The position numbers and the translations under genes are program-made. The notes beneath the pieces were generated by a model that was not told the origin of the DNA, ran no database searches, and saw nothing but the letters and a program-made list of their open reading frames with translations. This document shows positions 1-8,492 of a stretch of 64,000 nt of DNA, in pieces. The stretch comes from AC-32 sp963772975 (lineage in GTDB: Bacteria; Actinomycetota; Thermoleophilia; Gaiellales; Gaiellaceae): the NCBI GenBank assembly GCA_963772975.1, contig CAVYZH010000004.1, positions 1-64,000 on the forward strand. Direction: 5' to 3'. Each line of letters starts with the position of its first letter. The stretch's first letter is position 1.

Positions 1-2
1 CG

Positions 3-1075
3 TTCGTCCTCACGGCGTGTGTTTCGTTCGCCCAGGCGCCCCCGGCCCGGGCCAACCTGGTCAACACCACGTTGCCGCTCGACGGCGCGCCGAAGGCGGT
101 TCCCGGCCCATACAAGGTCATGTCGGAGCCTGCGTTCGGCTCGCCGGGTCACGTCATTTTTCGCCCGGAGGATCTCGGCAAATTTCCCGGGAAGGACAAG
201 CTGCCCGTGATGGCATGGGGCGACGGCGGCTGCGCCATCAACAGCGCGCGCTACTCGGGGTTTTTCACGACGATCGCGTCGCACGGCTTCCTGGTGATCG
301 GCACCGTCCCACAGCCCGGCGCTGCGCGGCGGCAGCAAAACGCCGACGACCTCCGCAAAGCGATCGACTGGGCGGAGAAAGAGAATGCGCGTACCGGCTC
401 GCCGCTGAAAGGCAAGATCGCGCCCGAGCAGGTCGCCGTCATGGGCCAGTCGTGCGGAGGATTTCTCTCGATCACGCTGGGCGCCGACCCGCGCGTCAAG
501 ACCATCGGCGTGTTCAACTCCGGCGTGCAGCCCGCCAGGCCGGAGTCGAACGAGGACGCGCTGCAGAAGGTCCACGGCCCCGTGCTGCTGATCAACGGCG
601 CCGAACGCGACTTCCTGACGCCCGCGTCGTTGGCGACGTTCGAACTGATCAATAACGTGCCGGTGTTCTATGGCGCCCGTCACGACGCCGGCCACACCGC
701 CACCGTGGATCATCCGGGCGGCGGCGAATACGCGAACGTCGCGTCGAACTGGCTGCTGTGGCAGTTCAAGAACGACAAGAAAGCGGCGGAGATGTTCGCC
801 GGCAACGACTGCGACCTCTGCACAAACACGAACTGGGACGTTCGGGCAAAAGGATATAAGGACGCGCGCAATGAGGGTCCGTCGGCGACGTTCGATCGCG
901 GCAGCAGTCAGCAGGCGTGGCAGAACGCCGGCTACAAGACGGCGCTCGCGAAGTGCAAGAACCCGCCGCAGCCGTTCGCGATTCCGAGTGCCGCCAATGC
1001 GGCAACCGCCGCCGCCGCGCCGCCGGCGCCTGTTCTTCCGCCGACGACGTCGATTCCCGGGGTGCTCGAGGCGGG
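3..1075 (+). CDS. Secreted alpha/beta-hydrolase domain, 5' partial, N-terminal half of a fusion
   Basis: The reading frame is open from the left edge, so the true start lies outside the window. The first visible residues form the end of a signal peptide (FVLTACVSFAQA), so the protein is exported. A nucleophile elbow GQSCGG is encoded near 444-461. An acid residue in GAERDF and a histidine in DAGHTAT follow in the order usual for alpha/beta hydrolases, giving a plausible Ser-Asp-His triad. A linker rich in Ala and Pro follows the hydrolase, and the frame breaks at about 1073-1075, where GGG replaces an expected GGGG. Restoring one G continues directly into the SMP-30 domain, so the two halves are probably one secreted two-domain protein. 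The substrate cannot be told; an ester or lactone is likely. Confidence 0.7.
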
Positions 1076-1903
1076 CAGAGCTGGAAAGTCGTCTGGTCGT
1101 GGGAAGGCAACAACGTCGACGGCCCGATCGCCGGCGACAACGGCGCGATGCTGTTCGCGAACAACGACGCCGGCAACGTCATGCAGTTCGACCCGGCGAC
1201 CGGCCTCGCGAAGGTCGCCTACGGCGACATCAACACCGCCGGCGCGGTTTCGCGCAGCAAGAACGGCGCGCTGTTTGTCGCCGAACGCGGGCTCGGCGGC
1301 GGCATCGAGCAGCTCGAGCCACAGCGGAAGATGCTGGCGAATTCGTTCAACGGCGAGCCGCTCGAATGCATCGGCGGCGTGGTCAACGATCTCGCGGCCG
1401 ACGCCAGCGGCGGCGTGTACTTCTCCGTTACCGGCGCGAGAAACAGCGGCGTCTTCTACGCCAGCCCGAAGGGCGTCGTCTCACAGTACGGGAAGGACGT
1501 GCCGCTCGCCAACGGCATCATCCTCAGCCCGGACGAGAAGACGCTGTACGTCACCAACGGCGCGATCGTCTACGCCTTCGACGTGAACGCCGACGGGTCG
1601 CTGACAAATCAGCGCGAGTTCGGCAAGCTGCAGGGCGGCGAGGGCGGCGACGGATCGGCGGTCGATCAGCAGGGACGGGTCTACGTGGCGACCGGCAAGT
1701 CGGTGGATGTGTTCGCGGCGGACGGCAAATTCGTCGGCACGATTCCGGGTCCACAGGGCCTGCACGGCACGTTCTTCGGCGGCAAGGACAGGAAGACGCT
1801 CTTCGGCATCGTCTTTTACGGCACGTGGGGGACGCCGAGCGCGCGCAACGCGATCATCGCGATTCCGACGATCGCGCAGGGTTATACGGGCCGGGCGAAG
1901 TAG
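1076..1903 (+). CDS. SMP-30/gluconolactonase-like beta-propeller domain
   Basis: The reading frame from about 1076 encodes a six-bladed propeller of the SMP-30/gluconolactonase family. Landmarks are EGNNVDGP, the acidic and asparagine pattern NDLAADASGGVYF, and the strongly conserved LANGIILSPDEKTLYVTN blade with its metal-binding Asn and Asp type residues. Family members hydrolyse sugar lactones with a bound divalent metal. No start codon with a ribosome binding site sits at the beginning of this part, and the frame meets the upstream hydrolase at a single missing base. I therefore read it as the C-terminal domain of the same exported protein. A separate gene starting near 917 would need an unrelated N-terminal stretch and is less likely. 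Confidence 0.75.
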   Translation, partial: QSWKVVWSWEGNNVDGPIAGDNGAMLFANNDAGNVMQFDPATGLAKVAYGDINTAGAVSRSKNGALFVAERGLGGGIEQLEPQRKMLANSFNGEPLECIGGVVNDLAADASGGVYFSVTGARNSGVFYASPKGVVSQYGKDVPLANGIILSPDEKTLYVTNGAIVYAFDVNADGSLTNQREFGKLQGGEGGDGSAVDQQGRVYVATGKSVDVFAADGKFVGTIPGPQGLHGTFFGGKDRKTLFGIVFYGTWGTPSARNAIIAIPTIAQGYTGRAK

Positions 1904-2074
1904 CAAAGATCGAAAATACGGTCTATGGGGGCAGCGGCGTCCGCTGATGCGGGCTGCGGCGCCCTAGCAAGCAGATCGGCTTTATCGTGGAGTAAGACCA
2001 GATTGATAACGAGAAGTAGCGTTCGGGTGTCGGCGTGGTCACGTGGCGAGCGGTCGCGCCCTGCGTGCGGCCAC

Positions 2075-2737
2075 TCAGTGAGTGGCGGGCAGCCCAACGA
2101 CGATGAGAACCGCGTAGTCCTGCTTGCGGCAGCCGTTCACGACGGGCATGGCCGCCCCTGGATTCACCGGAAAACCCGTGGTCGGAACGTTCGCGGGCGA
2201 GCACGAGTTGTTAGCCGTCGCCGGCGTGTAGCGTGCGGAGCGGCATCCGAGATGGGTGACATCGTAGAGGGTCGCGCCGTCGGCGAGTTCCCACCGCTGA
2301 TTGCCGTCCTTGTCCTTGGGCTGAATTGTCAGCACGGTCGTCACCTTGCGGTCGCCCGTGACGAGGTATTTCCCAGGAGGCAGCGGAAAGGTCGGCTTCT
2401 CCATGATCAAGCCGTGTTCCTCCAGCCACCAGTCCGCAGCGTCGAATTTCCACTGTGCCGGCGCCACGCCGCCGGCCGCCTTCAATTGATCGTAGCGGTC
2501 CAGCTTGCAACCGCGCGGGCCCGGGTCCTGGCTCCAGAGGCCCCATGATTGCGCGCCGTTGCCGGAGGTGGCCCCGGGGTCTCCCAGCGCCGCGATGTAC
2601 TGCGGCTCGATGCGCCTGAACTTCGAGAGGTCTACGCCTGACGCGTGAACCGGCTGCTGCAGGCCGGCCGCCAACATGAGGGATCCCATGGACAGGAGCC
2701 GGCGGCTCACGGACGGCACGAGGTGGCGGACATTCAT
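2075..2737 (-). CDS. Exported protein of unknown function
   Basis: The protein has 220 residues. The N-terminus (RRLLSMGSLMLAAGL, ending near VHA) looks like a cleavable signal peptide, so the product is secreted or periplasmic. The rest is soluble, with many Trp, Tyr and Gly residues (QSWGLWSQDPGPRGC; FDAADWWLEEHG) and four scattered cysteines that could form disulphides. A beta-rich middle (PGKYLVTGDRKVTTVLTI) is followed by a low-complexity tail. I do not recognise the family. Similar small exported proteins are frequent in Acidobacteria genomes, but that is recollection rather than a search. It stands alone, convergent with the hydrolase/SMP-30 gene. Confidence 0.6.
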   Translation of the reverse strand: MNVRHLVPSVSRRLLSMGSLMLAAGLQQPVHASGVDLSKFRRIEPQYIAALGDPGATSGNGAQSWGLWSQDPGPRGCKLDRYDQLKAAGGVAPAQWKFDAADWWLEEHGLIMEKPTFPLPPGKYLVTGDRKVTTVLTIQPKDKDGNQRWELADGATLYDVTHLGCRSARYTPATANNSCSPANVPTTGFPVNPGAAMPVVNGCRKQDYAVLIVVGLPATH

Positions 2738-2957
2738 GCGATTGCTCCGGTTGGACGACCTGATGACATCCTACACCAACGCGGCGCCCCGGAGCTGGCC
2801 TCCTCGTGGTGGATCTCGACCTCAGCACGGCCTCAGGACTCCTCGCGTCACGGTGCCGCACCTCGCCGAACGCACTACACCTGGAAGCTCTGCTGGTACG
2901 CGAGTTCACGACCCTCTGGAGCGTAACATCGCCACCAACCAGGCAGCGCGGCGACGC

Positions 2958-3374
2958 TTACGGCACACGCGTTAATGTCAGCGGTTGTTTTACGCCTTCG
3001 ATGGTCAGCTCGATCGTGCCACTGACGTGCCGACCAGTGGCGTCGACGCTATGGCCGTCGATTGGCCCTGTGGTGAGCGCGAACGCCTCGCCAACGACTT
3101 TCCCATACACGATGTTCGCCGATTGCTTGCCGACCATGAGTCGACCTGTTATGCGCTGTCCTTGGAGTTGAAGTTGGAGCACGAGTTGGAGTCCAGACAC
3201 CGTGGTGCCTTCCCATCGGCCATTCCACGCAATGCCGGTGTCCTGGCTGGCGAGCGGCGCGCGGGCAAAGCTCGGTGCGTGCCGCAGGAGCGGCATGTCG
3301 ATGCTCATCGCGACCGGGTGACGCGCCGCGCAACTGATCGCAATCGTAACGATGGCCCAGGTAGTTTTCATCAC
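2958..3374 (-). CDS. Small exported beta-rich protein, unknown function
   Basis: The protein has 138 residues with a hydrophobic N-terminus (TWAIVTIAISCAARHPVA) that could be a signal peptide. The remainder is a run of alternating hydrophobic strands: WNGRWEGTTVSG, LQLVLQLQLQGQRITGRL, GTIELTIEGVKQPLTLTRV. This pattern is common in small exported proteins of acidobacteria that form a single beta-sandwich or lipocalin-like barrel (inference). No catalytic motif is visible. The region upstream of its start (3375-3836) is free of convincing genes and may hold its promoter. Confidence 0.5.
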   Translation of the reverse strand: MMKTTWAIVTIAISCAARHPVAMSIDMPLLRHAPSFARAPLASQDTGIAWNGRWEGTTVSGLQLVLQLQLQGQRITGRLMVGKQSANIVYGKVVGEAFALTTGPIDGHSVDATGRHVSGTIELTIEGVKQPLTLTRVP

Positions 3375-3836
3375 GACATCTCCCAGTTTCTCAAACTTCG
3401 TCGCGTACCGCGTGTTGCCCCCTCAGCACGGCCGGCTGGTCACTAAGCAACCCGGCGACACACGTGCATAACCCGGGCCATTACAGATGCTCAGCCGCAA
3501 GACGCAGCACCTGTGTGGCGCGAATTTGACGGGCACCGTCGATTCCTGCCCCGAGCATGGACCACCTAGGGAAGAGCACAGTCCGTCGGAGGGATGAAGC
3601 AAATCTGGAGCCCCCAAGGGCGGAGGTCTTTCACACCAGTGTGCCGTGATGGACTTGAAAAACGGATCGACCGTTCTGCCGAGTTCGCGAATTTCCACAT
3701 AAAGTCCGCGCGTGACGTCAGATAGGGCTCGACGATCGAATCGCGTCCGTGGCGTCCTGACCGTCCCGTGGTGTCCCGAACCCATATACTCCACATCGAT
3801 AGCAACACTACCCTCGAAACACGACTTGGGAGGCGA
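3375..3836. other. Intergenic stretch, no gene seen
   Basis: These 462 bases separate two divergent genes. The open frames here lack ribosome binding sites and any recognisable protein pattern, and the longest is an antisense shadow of the serine hydrolase start. The stretch presumably holds promoters for both flanking genes. I see no repeat, tRNA or clear terminator. Confidence 0.5.
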
Positions 3837-5311
3837 ATGACGAAGACCTGGACAGTGCTGGCCAGTATTGGGCTGTCAATAGCGACTCTCATTGCGCAGA
3901 CGCCGGACGCTCGACAAGCGCTCATTGCACGCGCGAAGTCCTTGGAGCTGAACACGCCGTACGTGCCGCCGCCGGGAGACCGGCTCGAGCACTATGCCTC
4001 CGGCTACGCGAAGATCATGTGCTCCGCGGTCTTCGTCACGGGGCTGGATCCCGCGTTCGCCGCAGCGAATGTCGGCTACTTCACGGCGCCGCTCGAGGAA
4101 CGCGTCAAGCTTGGCACGCCGAAGATCGACTACGAGAAGCGCACTGTCGAAGTCACGATGCCCAACGGGAAGACGAGACTTGCGAAGAAAATGGGCAGCC
4201 AGGGGTGCATCACGCTGCCGATCGGGAAGACGGGCGTGTTTTTCAAGCCCTCGATCGTGAAAAGCGCACTGCCGGATCCGAAGACGCAACTCTGGCCGAT
4301 GGGCGATTTGCTGCCTGCGGGCGGACCGCCCGCAGGCGTCGACATGGGCAAGGTGCTGGAGGCGATGGACGCGGCCTTCGATCCTGCCGGAATGACCGCC
4401 GCCTTCGTCGTCACCTACAAGGGCCGCATCATTGGGGAGCGGTACGGCGAGCACATCACGCCAACCACACCACTCGAGAGTTGGTCGATGGGGAAGAGCC
4501 TGAGCGGTACGCTGATGGGGATTCTCATCAAGCAGGGCGCTTACACCCTAGAGCAGCCCGCGCCTATTCCCGAATGGCAGACTCCCGGCGACCCGCGCGC
4601 ACACATCCGCATCGTTGACATCCTCCATATGTCGAGCGGGCTCCGCAGCATCGCGCCTCAGGATCCGGACTACGACGAAAAGGGTCCGTATCCCGATCAT
4701 TTCTACTTGTACACGGGAGCGTGGACGCCTTCAAGTATGCGGCGACGCGTCCGCAGCAATGGCCGCCGAACACCGTCGGTCGCTATCGAAACACCGACCC
4801 GGTCCTCACCAACTATATGATTCGCCTCGCGGTCGAGAAACGCCACGAGGACTATCACTCCTTCCCGCAGCGCGCGCTGTTCGACAAGATCGGGATCCGA
4901 ACCATGGTGCTGGACACGGATCCCTACGGAAACTTCCTCACGCACGGTTACGAACAAGGCTCGGCCCGCGACTGGGCGCGCCTCGGGAACCTGTACCTGC
5001 AGGACGGCATGTGGAACGGGGAGCGGATCTTGCCGGAGGGCTATGCGAAGTTCGTCAGCACGCTGGCACCGGCGTGGAAGGCGGACGGTCGACCGATCTA
5101 TGGCGGTCTGTTCTGGCTGAATGGCGACAACACATTTCCAGCCCCGAAAGAGGCGTTCTATATGACCGGCGTTGGCGGCCAGACCGTCTTGATGATTCCG
5201 TCCCATCAGCTCACGATCGTCCGGCTTGGACACTACAAGGGCGTGATACCAGGCAACCTGGCGCTCAGGAAGGCGGTCGGCATTCTCATGGGTGCGATAC
5301 CGCCCGCGTGA
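3837..5311 (+). CDS. Exported serine hydrolase, beta-lactamase class C/PBP-like (frameshifted)
   Basis: The start ATG at 3837 has a good ribosome binding site (GGGAGG, ending 3 bases upstream) and a signal peptide (LASIGLSIATLIAQT). The nucleophile motif SxxK appears as SMGK, in WSMGKSLSGTLMG, and the second motif YxN appears as YRN in GRYRNTDP. These are the catalytic signatures of class C beta-lactamase-like serine hydrolases, usually esterases or D-aminopeptidases and not true lactamases. The frame breaks at about 4720, where GAGCGTGG replaces an expected GAGCGGTGG. Adding one G joins the N-terminal part to the frame ending at 5311 and gives a protein of about 490 residues. The C-terminus ends in the usual beta-strand region (VLMIPSHQLTIVRLG). 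A sequencing error is the simplest explanation. Confidence 0.75.
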
Positions 5312-5394
5312 TGGCAAGCTCGCAGGGCGGTCCATGCCCGCCCACTCCGCGTGGCAGCGCGAAAACGCTATAGTTCTAAACACCTACCGCCTGC

Positions 5395-5484
5395 GGAGAG
5401 ATGGCCGAGCGGTTTAAGGCGGCGGTCTTGAAAATCGCTGTGGGGGAAACTCCACCGGGGGTTCGAATCCCTCTCTCTCCGCCA
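5395..5484 (+). tRNA. tRNA-Ser (anticodon UGA)
   Basis: A complete class II tRNA is visible. The acceptor stem is GGAGAGA paired with TCTCTCC. The D-arm carries the serine-type GCCGAGCGGTTTAAGG, and the anticodon stem GCGGT/ATCGC encloses the loop CTTGAAA with anticodon TGA. A long variable arm follows, then the T-arm GGGGGTTCGAATCCCTC, the discriminator G and an encoded CCA. The long variable arm and UGA anticodon fix the identity as serine reading UCA-family codons. A TATAGT box at 5369-5374 is a reasonable -10 element. Just downstream, short direct repeats of a CAAACTTCGCT unit occur. Confidence 0.96.
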
Positions 5485-5521
5485 AACTTCGCTCCGCTTC
5501 GGCAAACTTCGCTGCGCCTTG

Positions 5522-6163
5522 CTAGGACAGACTCGGGATCCCGAGACGGCTCCGCGCGTGCGCCGCCAGCGCCGCGATGCCGGCTGCGTATGCTCGCTGG
5601 TGCTCCTGCGTCCACGGCGGGCCGGCCGGGCGGCCGGAACGAGCGACGAACTCGGCGACCTCGCCCGGTGTCACACTGAGCTGCTGCGCGGCCCGCGCCG
5701 TTTCCTCGCCACGGCGGCACATTTGTACGTCCAGCTTCAGCTGCCGAGCCGCTCGGCAGATGGCCAGTTGATACAACATCCCATCCGCGGCACAGAGTAG
5801 ACGATGGGATGTCCGCACGGTGGCGACTGTTGCCGGAAGGTGGTCGAACGGCGGCTTCCGGATCGCGAGAGCGACAGCGGTATGCGCCGGTGCCAGTTCG
5901 CTCACGATTCGCCGCAAGGCCTCCAATGTCGTGGCAGCGATTGATCGTCGCACCCGCGCGATGATCGCGTCGGCCTCGTCTTCCCTCAGAGCTCGCGTGT
6001 CATGTTCGTACGGCATGGTCGGCAGATCTGCCTCGATGAGCACGACGCGCCGGCGGGCAACGACTGCCGGCAGGTTGCCATGCGCGGCCACGCAGACCAG
6101 GTGCGCCCAGCCGGTATGTTCCGCCACGCTCACGACGCACGGCACGGGCCTCGTTGACATCAC
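5522..6163 (-). CDS. Conserved hypothetical soluble protein
   Basis: The protein has 213 residues, no signal peptide and no membrane segment. The N-terminal half has an alpha/beta look (RRRVVLIEADLPTMPYEHD, then a helix-rich ADAIIARVRRSIAATTLEALRRI), and the C-terminal half is helical. I do not recognise the family. It ends close to the tRNA-Ser gene and runs convergent to it. Its start lies just before a tRNA-like fragment at 6212-6243, so it may be cargo carried between tRNA-type sites; this is only a positional remark. Confidence 0.5.
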   Translation of the reverse strand: MMSTRPVPCVVSVAEHTGWAHLVCVAAHGNLPAVVARRRVVLIEADLPTMPYEHDTRALREDEADAIIARVRRSIAATTLEALRRIVSELAPAHTAVALAIRKPPFDHLPATVATVRTSHRLLCAADGMLYQLAICRAARQLKLDVQMCRRGEETARAAQQLSVTPGEVAEFVARSGRPAGPPWTQEHQRAYAAGIAALAAHARSRLGIPSLS

Positions 6164-6211
6164 TGAAATCGGCCGTCTAGTTTACGTCGACATGACGTCA
6201 CCAAAGAGGAA

Positions 6212-6243
6212 GGGTTCCGTGGGTTCGAATCCCGTTCGCGACA
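6212..6243 (+). repeat. tRNA 3'-end-like fragment
   Basis: The sequence GGGTTCCGTGGGTTCGAATCCC followed by GTTCGCGAC looks like the T-arm and acceptor end of a glycine-type tRNA. No matching 5' acceptor strand or D-arm is found upstream. It may be a remnant left by integration at a tRNA gene. The similarity rests on the T-loop consensus only. Confidence 0.4.
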
Positions 6244-6260
6244 TCGGTCGGGCTCGACCC

Positions 6261-6887
6261 CTACTGATCGTCGGTGACCGATAGGATGATCCAGATGGCC
6301 TGCGAGGCAAAAATGACCAGGAACGCGATGACAGGAAACCAGTACGCGGCGATCGTCGTGCCGGCGTAAAGCGCCGATCCACACAGCATCTGGATCGTTG
6401 CCCGCCTGACGAGCGCGCGGTCGACAGAAGGGGAGAGCAACCGCACGGGGCGGAACATCGAAAACCACCACACACCGTGGCTCAGATTCGTGACCAGCCA
6501 GGCCGCGCTGTAAGACATGACGGCGATGTTTCTCTGCGGGGTGTCGATGTACTCGGCCAGCACCGCAGTGGGAAACGGCATGAACGTGATCGAGAGCAGC
6601 AGGAGGCCGTTGGCGTAAAGGAAGGCCTTCGAGGATCTGACGAGCGCGCTCAGTGCCCTGTGGTGCCCCGCCCACGCGACCAGGATCGATCCAAAGCTGA
6701 GGAGATACGCGAGAAACGATGGCCACAGTCGCTTCAGCGCCGGCCAGAGCGCCGCCGGCCTCGTGACATCGTCGAGATGCGGCACCGCGATTTCCAGTAC
6801 CAGCAAGGTGCAGGCGATGGCAAAGACCCCATCGCTGAAGGCTTCGATTCGCCGCAGTTCCTTGTGCGCGTTGTTGTCGTGCGTCAT
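6261..6887 (-). CDS. TMEM175-family (DUF1211) membrane protein, probable potassium channel
   Basis: The protein has 208 residues and about six transmembrane segments. The diagnostic family signature RxxAFSDGVFAIAxT is present as RIEAFSDGVFAIACT near residues 13-27, in the first membrane helix. TMEM175 proteins form tetrameric channels selective for potassium, with the pore lined by hydrophobic residues of helix 1. Two further helices with small and aromatic residues (FLAYLLSFGSILVAWAGHH; LLLLSITFMPFPTAVL) match the usual order. The length is typical for bacterial members with one six-helix repeat. The gene is divergent from the ankyrin gene. Confidence 0.85.
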   Translation of the reverse strand: MTHDNNAHKELRRIEAFSDGVFAIACTLLVLEIAVPHLDDVTRPAALWPALKRLWPSFLAYLLSFGSILVAWAGHHRALSALVRSSKAFLYANGLLLLSITFMPFPTAVLAEYIDTPQRNIAVMSYSAAWLVTNLSHGVWWFSMFRPVRLLSPSVDRALVRRATIQMLCGSALYAGTTIAAYWFPVIAFLVIFASQAIWIILSVTDDQ

Positions 6888-6982
6888 GGGCGCTCTTACC
6901 GGCCAATTTCAGCACAGCACGAGTGCGGATGCGCAAGAGAAAGCGGGGACGGTTACCCGGTGCATAATCCCATTGGCCTCGT

Positions 6983-7732
6983 ATGGTGTCGAAAACGTCA
7001 CTGCTGCCACTCGTGCGAGCCTTCGATTGGAAAGGCGTCGCTGCGAGCCTCCGGGAACGCCCGTCGCTGGTCGCGCATCGCGACGAGCGGGGCAGGAATT
7101 GGCTGCACATCTGCTGCGCGACCGCACTCGAGGGCCGCGATGCCATGCCGAGCATTCGCACCGCCGATGTATTGCTCGCTCGCGGTATCGATCTGAACGA
7201 CCATGCCTTCACGGAAGGGCGCTGGCGGGCGACGCCCGTGTGGTTCTGCGTCGCATTCGGACGCAACTTGAGACTCGCTGAGCACTTGCTCAAGCTAGGC
7301 GCGAGCCCGCACTACTCGCTGTATGCTGCCGCCTACAATCGCGACACCGCGGCAATCCGTCTGCTCGTGCGATACGGAGCAGATGTCGAGGAGTCTTCCG
7401 GCCATGGCGAAACCCCGTTGCTCGGTGCCGTCGGCTGGAGTCACTTCGAGGCAGCTGAAGCCATGCTCGAATGCGGTGCTGACGTGAACGCGCAGAACGA
7501 TCGTGGCATGACGGCTGCGCACCTGATGCTGAAGAAGAACTCGGACTACGAACACTTCGCGCTGCTGGCGCGGTTCAGGGCTCGATTCGACCTGCCTGAC
7601 AAGCAGGGAATAACGGCTGCGGAGATCATGTCGAGGAAGCGAGATCCCAGGTTCAAGGCGCTTTCCGCCCGGGCGCTGACGCGCGAGGTGATCGCGGCAC
7701 GCTCCTCGCGAGCGTTTCGAAGGAACACATAG
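6983..7732 (+). CDS. Ankyrin-repeat protein
   Basis: The protein has 249 residues. Recognisable ankyrin repeats run from about residue 35 to 190, including HGETPLLGAVGWSHFEAAEAMLECGADVNAQNDRGMTAAHLM (given here in pieces: HGETPLLGAV, EAMLECGADVNAQND, RGMTAAHLM) and RTADVLLARGIDLNDH. Such repeats mediate protein-protein contact, and no enzymatic domain is attached. The N-terminus lacks a signal peptide, so it is probably cytoplasmic. No strong ribosome binding site precedes the ATG at 6983. The partner is unknown. Confidence 0.75.
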   Translation: MVSKTSLLPLVRAFDWKGVAASLRERPSLVAHRDERGRNWLHICCATALEGRDAMPSIRTADVLLARGIDLNDHAFTEGRWRATPVWFCVAFGRNLRLAEHLLKLGASPHYSLYAAAYNRDTAAIRLLVRYGADVEESSGHGETPLLGAVGWSHFEAAEAMLECGADVNAQNDRGMTAAHLMLKKNSDYEHFALLARFRARFDLPDKQGITAAEIMSRKRDPRFKALSARALTREVIAARSSRAFRRNT

Positions 7733-7738
7733 AGGGAT

Positions 7739-8209
7739 CTAGTTGCGCTCGGTGATGTTATAGGTCACGAGCTTGCCAATGACGCCATTCGAAAACTGGA
7801 AGTCGCGAATCTCAATCGACAGGTCGGCGAGAGGGAAGTTATTCCACAACCGCTGAAAGTCCTCGAGGACCACTTGTTCAGCGGCGGAGTCGTAGGGCGT
7901 CCAGAGCCCTTGCGACGGACGGCTTGGCTTCAAGTGGATCTCACGGAGATACGTCTCAGGCTGGAGGCGCGGTCGGCCGCCCTGACGTTCAAAGCAGGGA
8001 GAGATCAAGTAGACGACGGGTCCGGACGTTGGCGGAGGTAAAGCGCCAGGCAGTGGGACCCCGGCGCCACAAATTGAAAGGGCTGTTACCGGCTGACCTT
8101 GGATGCTTGCGGTGACGGTCCTCAGCGCCTGCGCCCGAGGATAGGCAGTCGCGAGTGTCGTCAGCGCCAGGCATGACAGACCGACACGACGAGCAAACGT
8201 CCTGGCCAT
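7739..8209 (-). CDS. Small secreted POTRA-like protein
   Basis: I prefer the ATG at 8209 because it begins a clear signal peptide (RRVGLSCLALTTLATAYPRAQA); an upstream start at 8239 only adds charged residues. The mature protein is about 130 residues. Its C-terminal part has the pattern TYLREIHLKPSRPSQG, then EQVVLEDFQRLW, then LSIEIRDFQF.NGVIGKLVTYNITER. This is the layout of a POTRA module of BamA/Omp85 proteins: an initial strand, two helices, and a final strand pair ending in an Glu-Arg. It stops where the next POTRA of a full BamA would begin, so it is either a stand-alone POTRA or a truncated Omp85 gene. Such a protein implies a cell with an outer membrane. Confidence 0.5.
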   Translation of the reverse strand: MARTFARRVGLSCLALTTLATAYPRAQALRTVTASIQGQPVTALSICGAGVPLPGALPPPTSGPVVYLISPCFERQGGRPRLQPETYLREIHLKPSRPSQGLWTPYDSAAEQVVLEDFQRLWNNFPLADLSIEIRDFQFSNGVIGKLVTYNITERN

Positions 8210-8492
8210 CGCGCCATCCCTCTCTCTTGCTCTGATCACCCTATCTCGCCTTTGGACGTTGGCGAGGTGCCATCGGCTCGTTCCACTTTCGTTCCTGGAC
8301 CCCGGCGCTTGACGGATCGTGCGGGCCTGCGAGTAACAAAAAGGCCAAGTCCTTTAGAATCAATATTTCGAGATCATCGAATTCCCAACGAGTGCCGGGC
8401 CGTCCGTCGCCCGCAACTCTCCGCGGTCAGCCGACGCCGGTTCCGGCATGAACGGTATGATGACGTTTCGTACCGACCAGCAAGGAGCAGTA

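Noticed and set aside
5484..5520. CRISPR-like short repeats after tRNA-Ser
   Set aside because: Only two copies of a CAAACTTCGCT unit occur, 18 bases apart, with no regular spacer; no CRISPR array is seen anywhere in the window.
5376..5720. Minus-strand frame reading through the tRNA-Ser gene (contains RGIRTPGG)
   Set aside because: This is the usual false protein that arises by translating the antisense of a tRNA-Ser gene.
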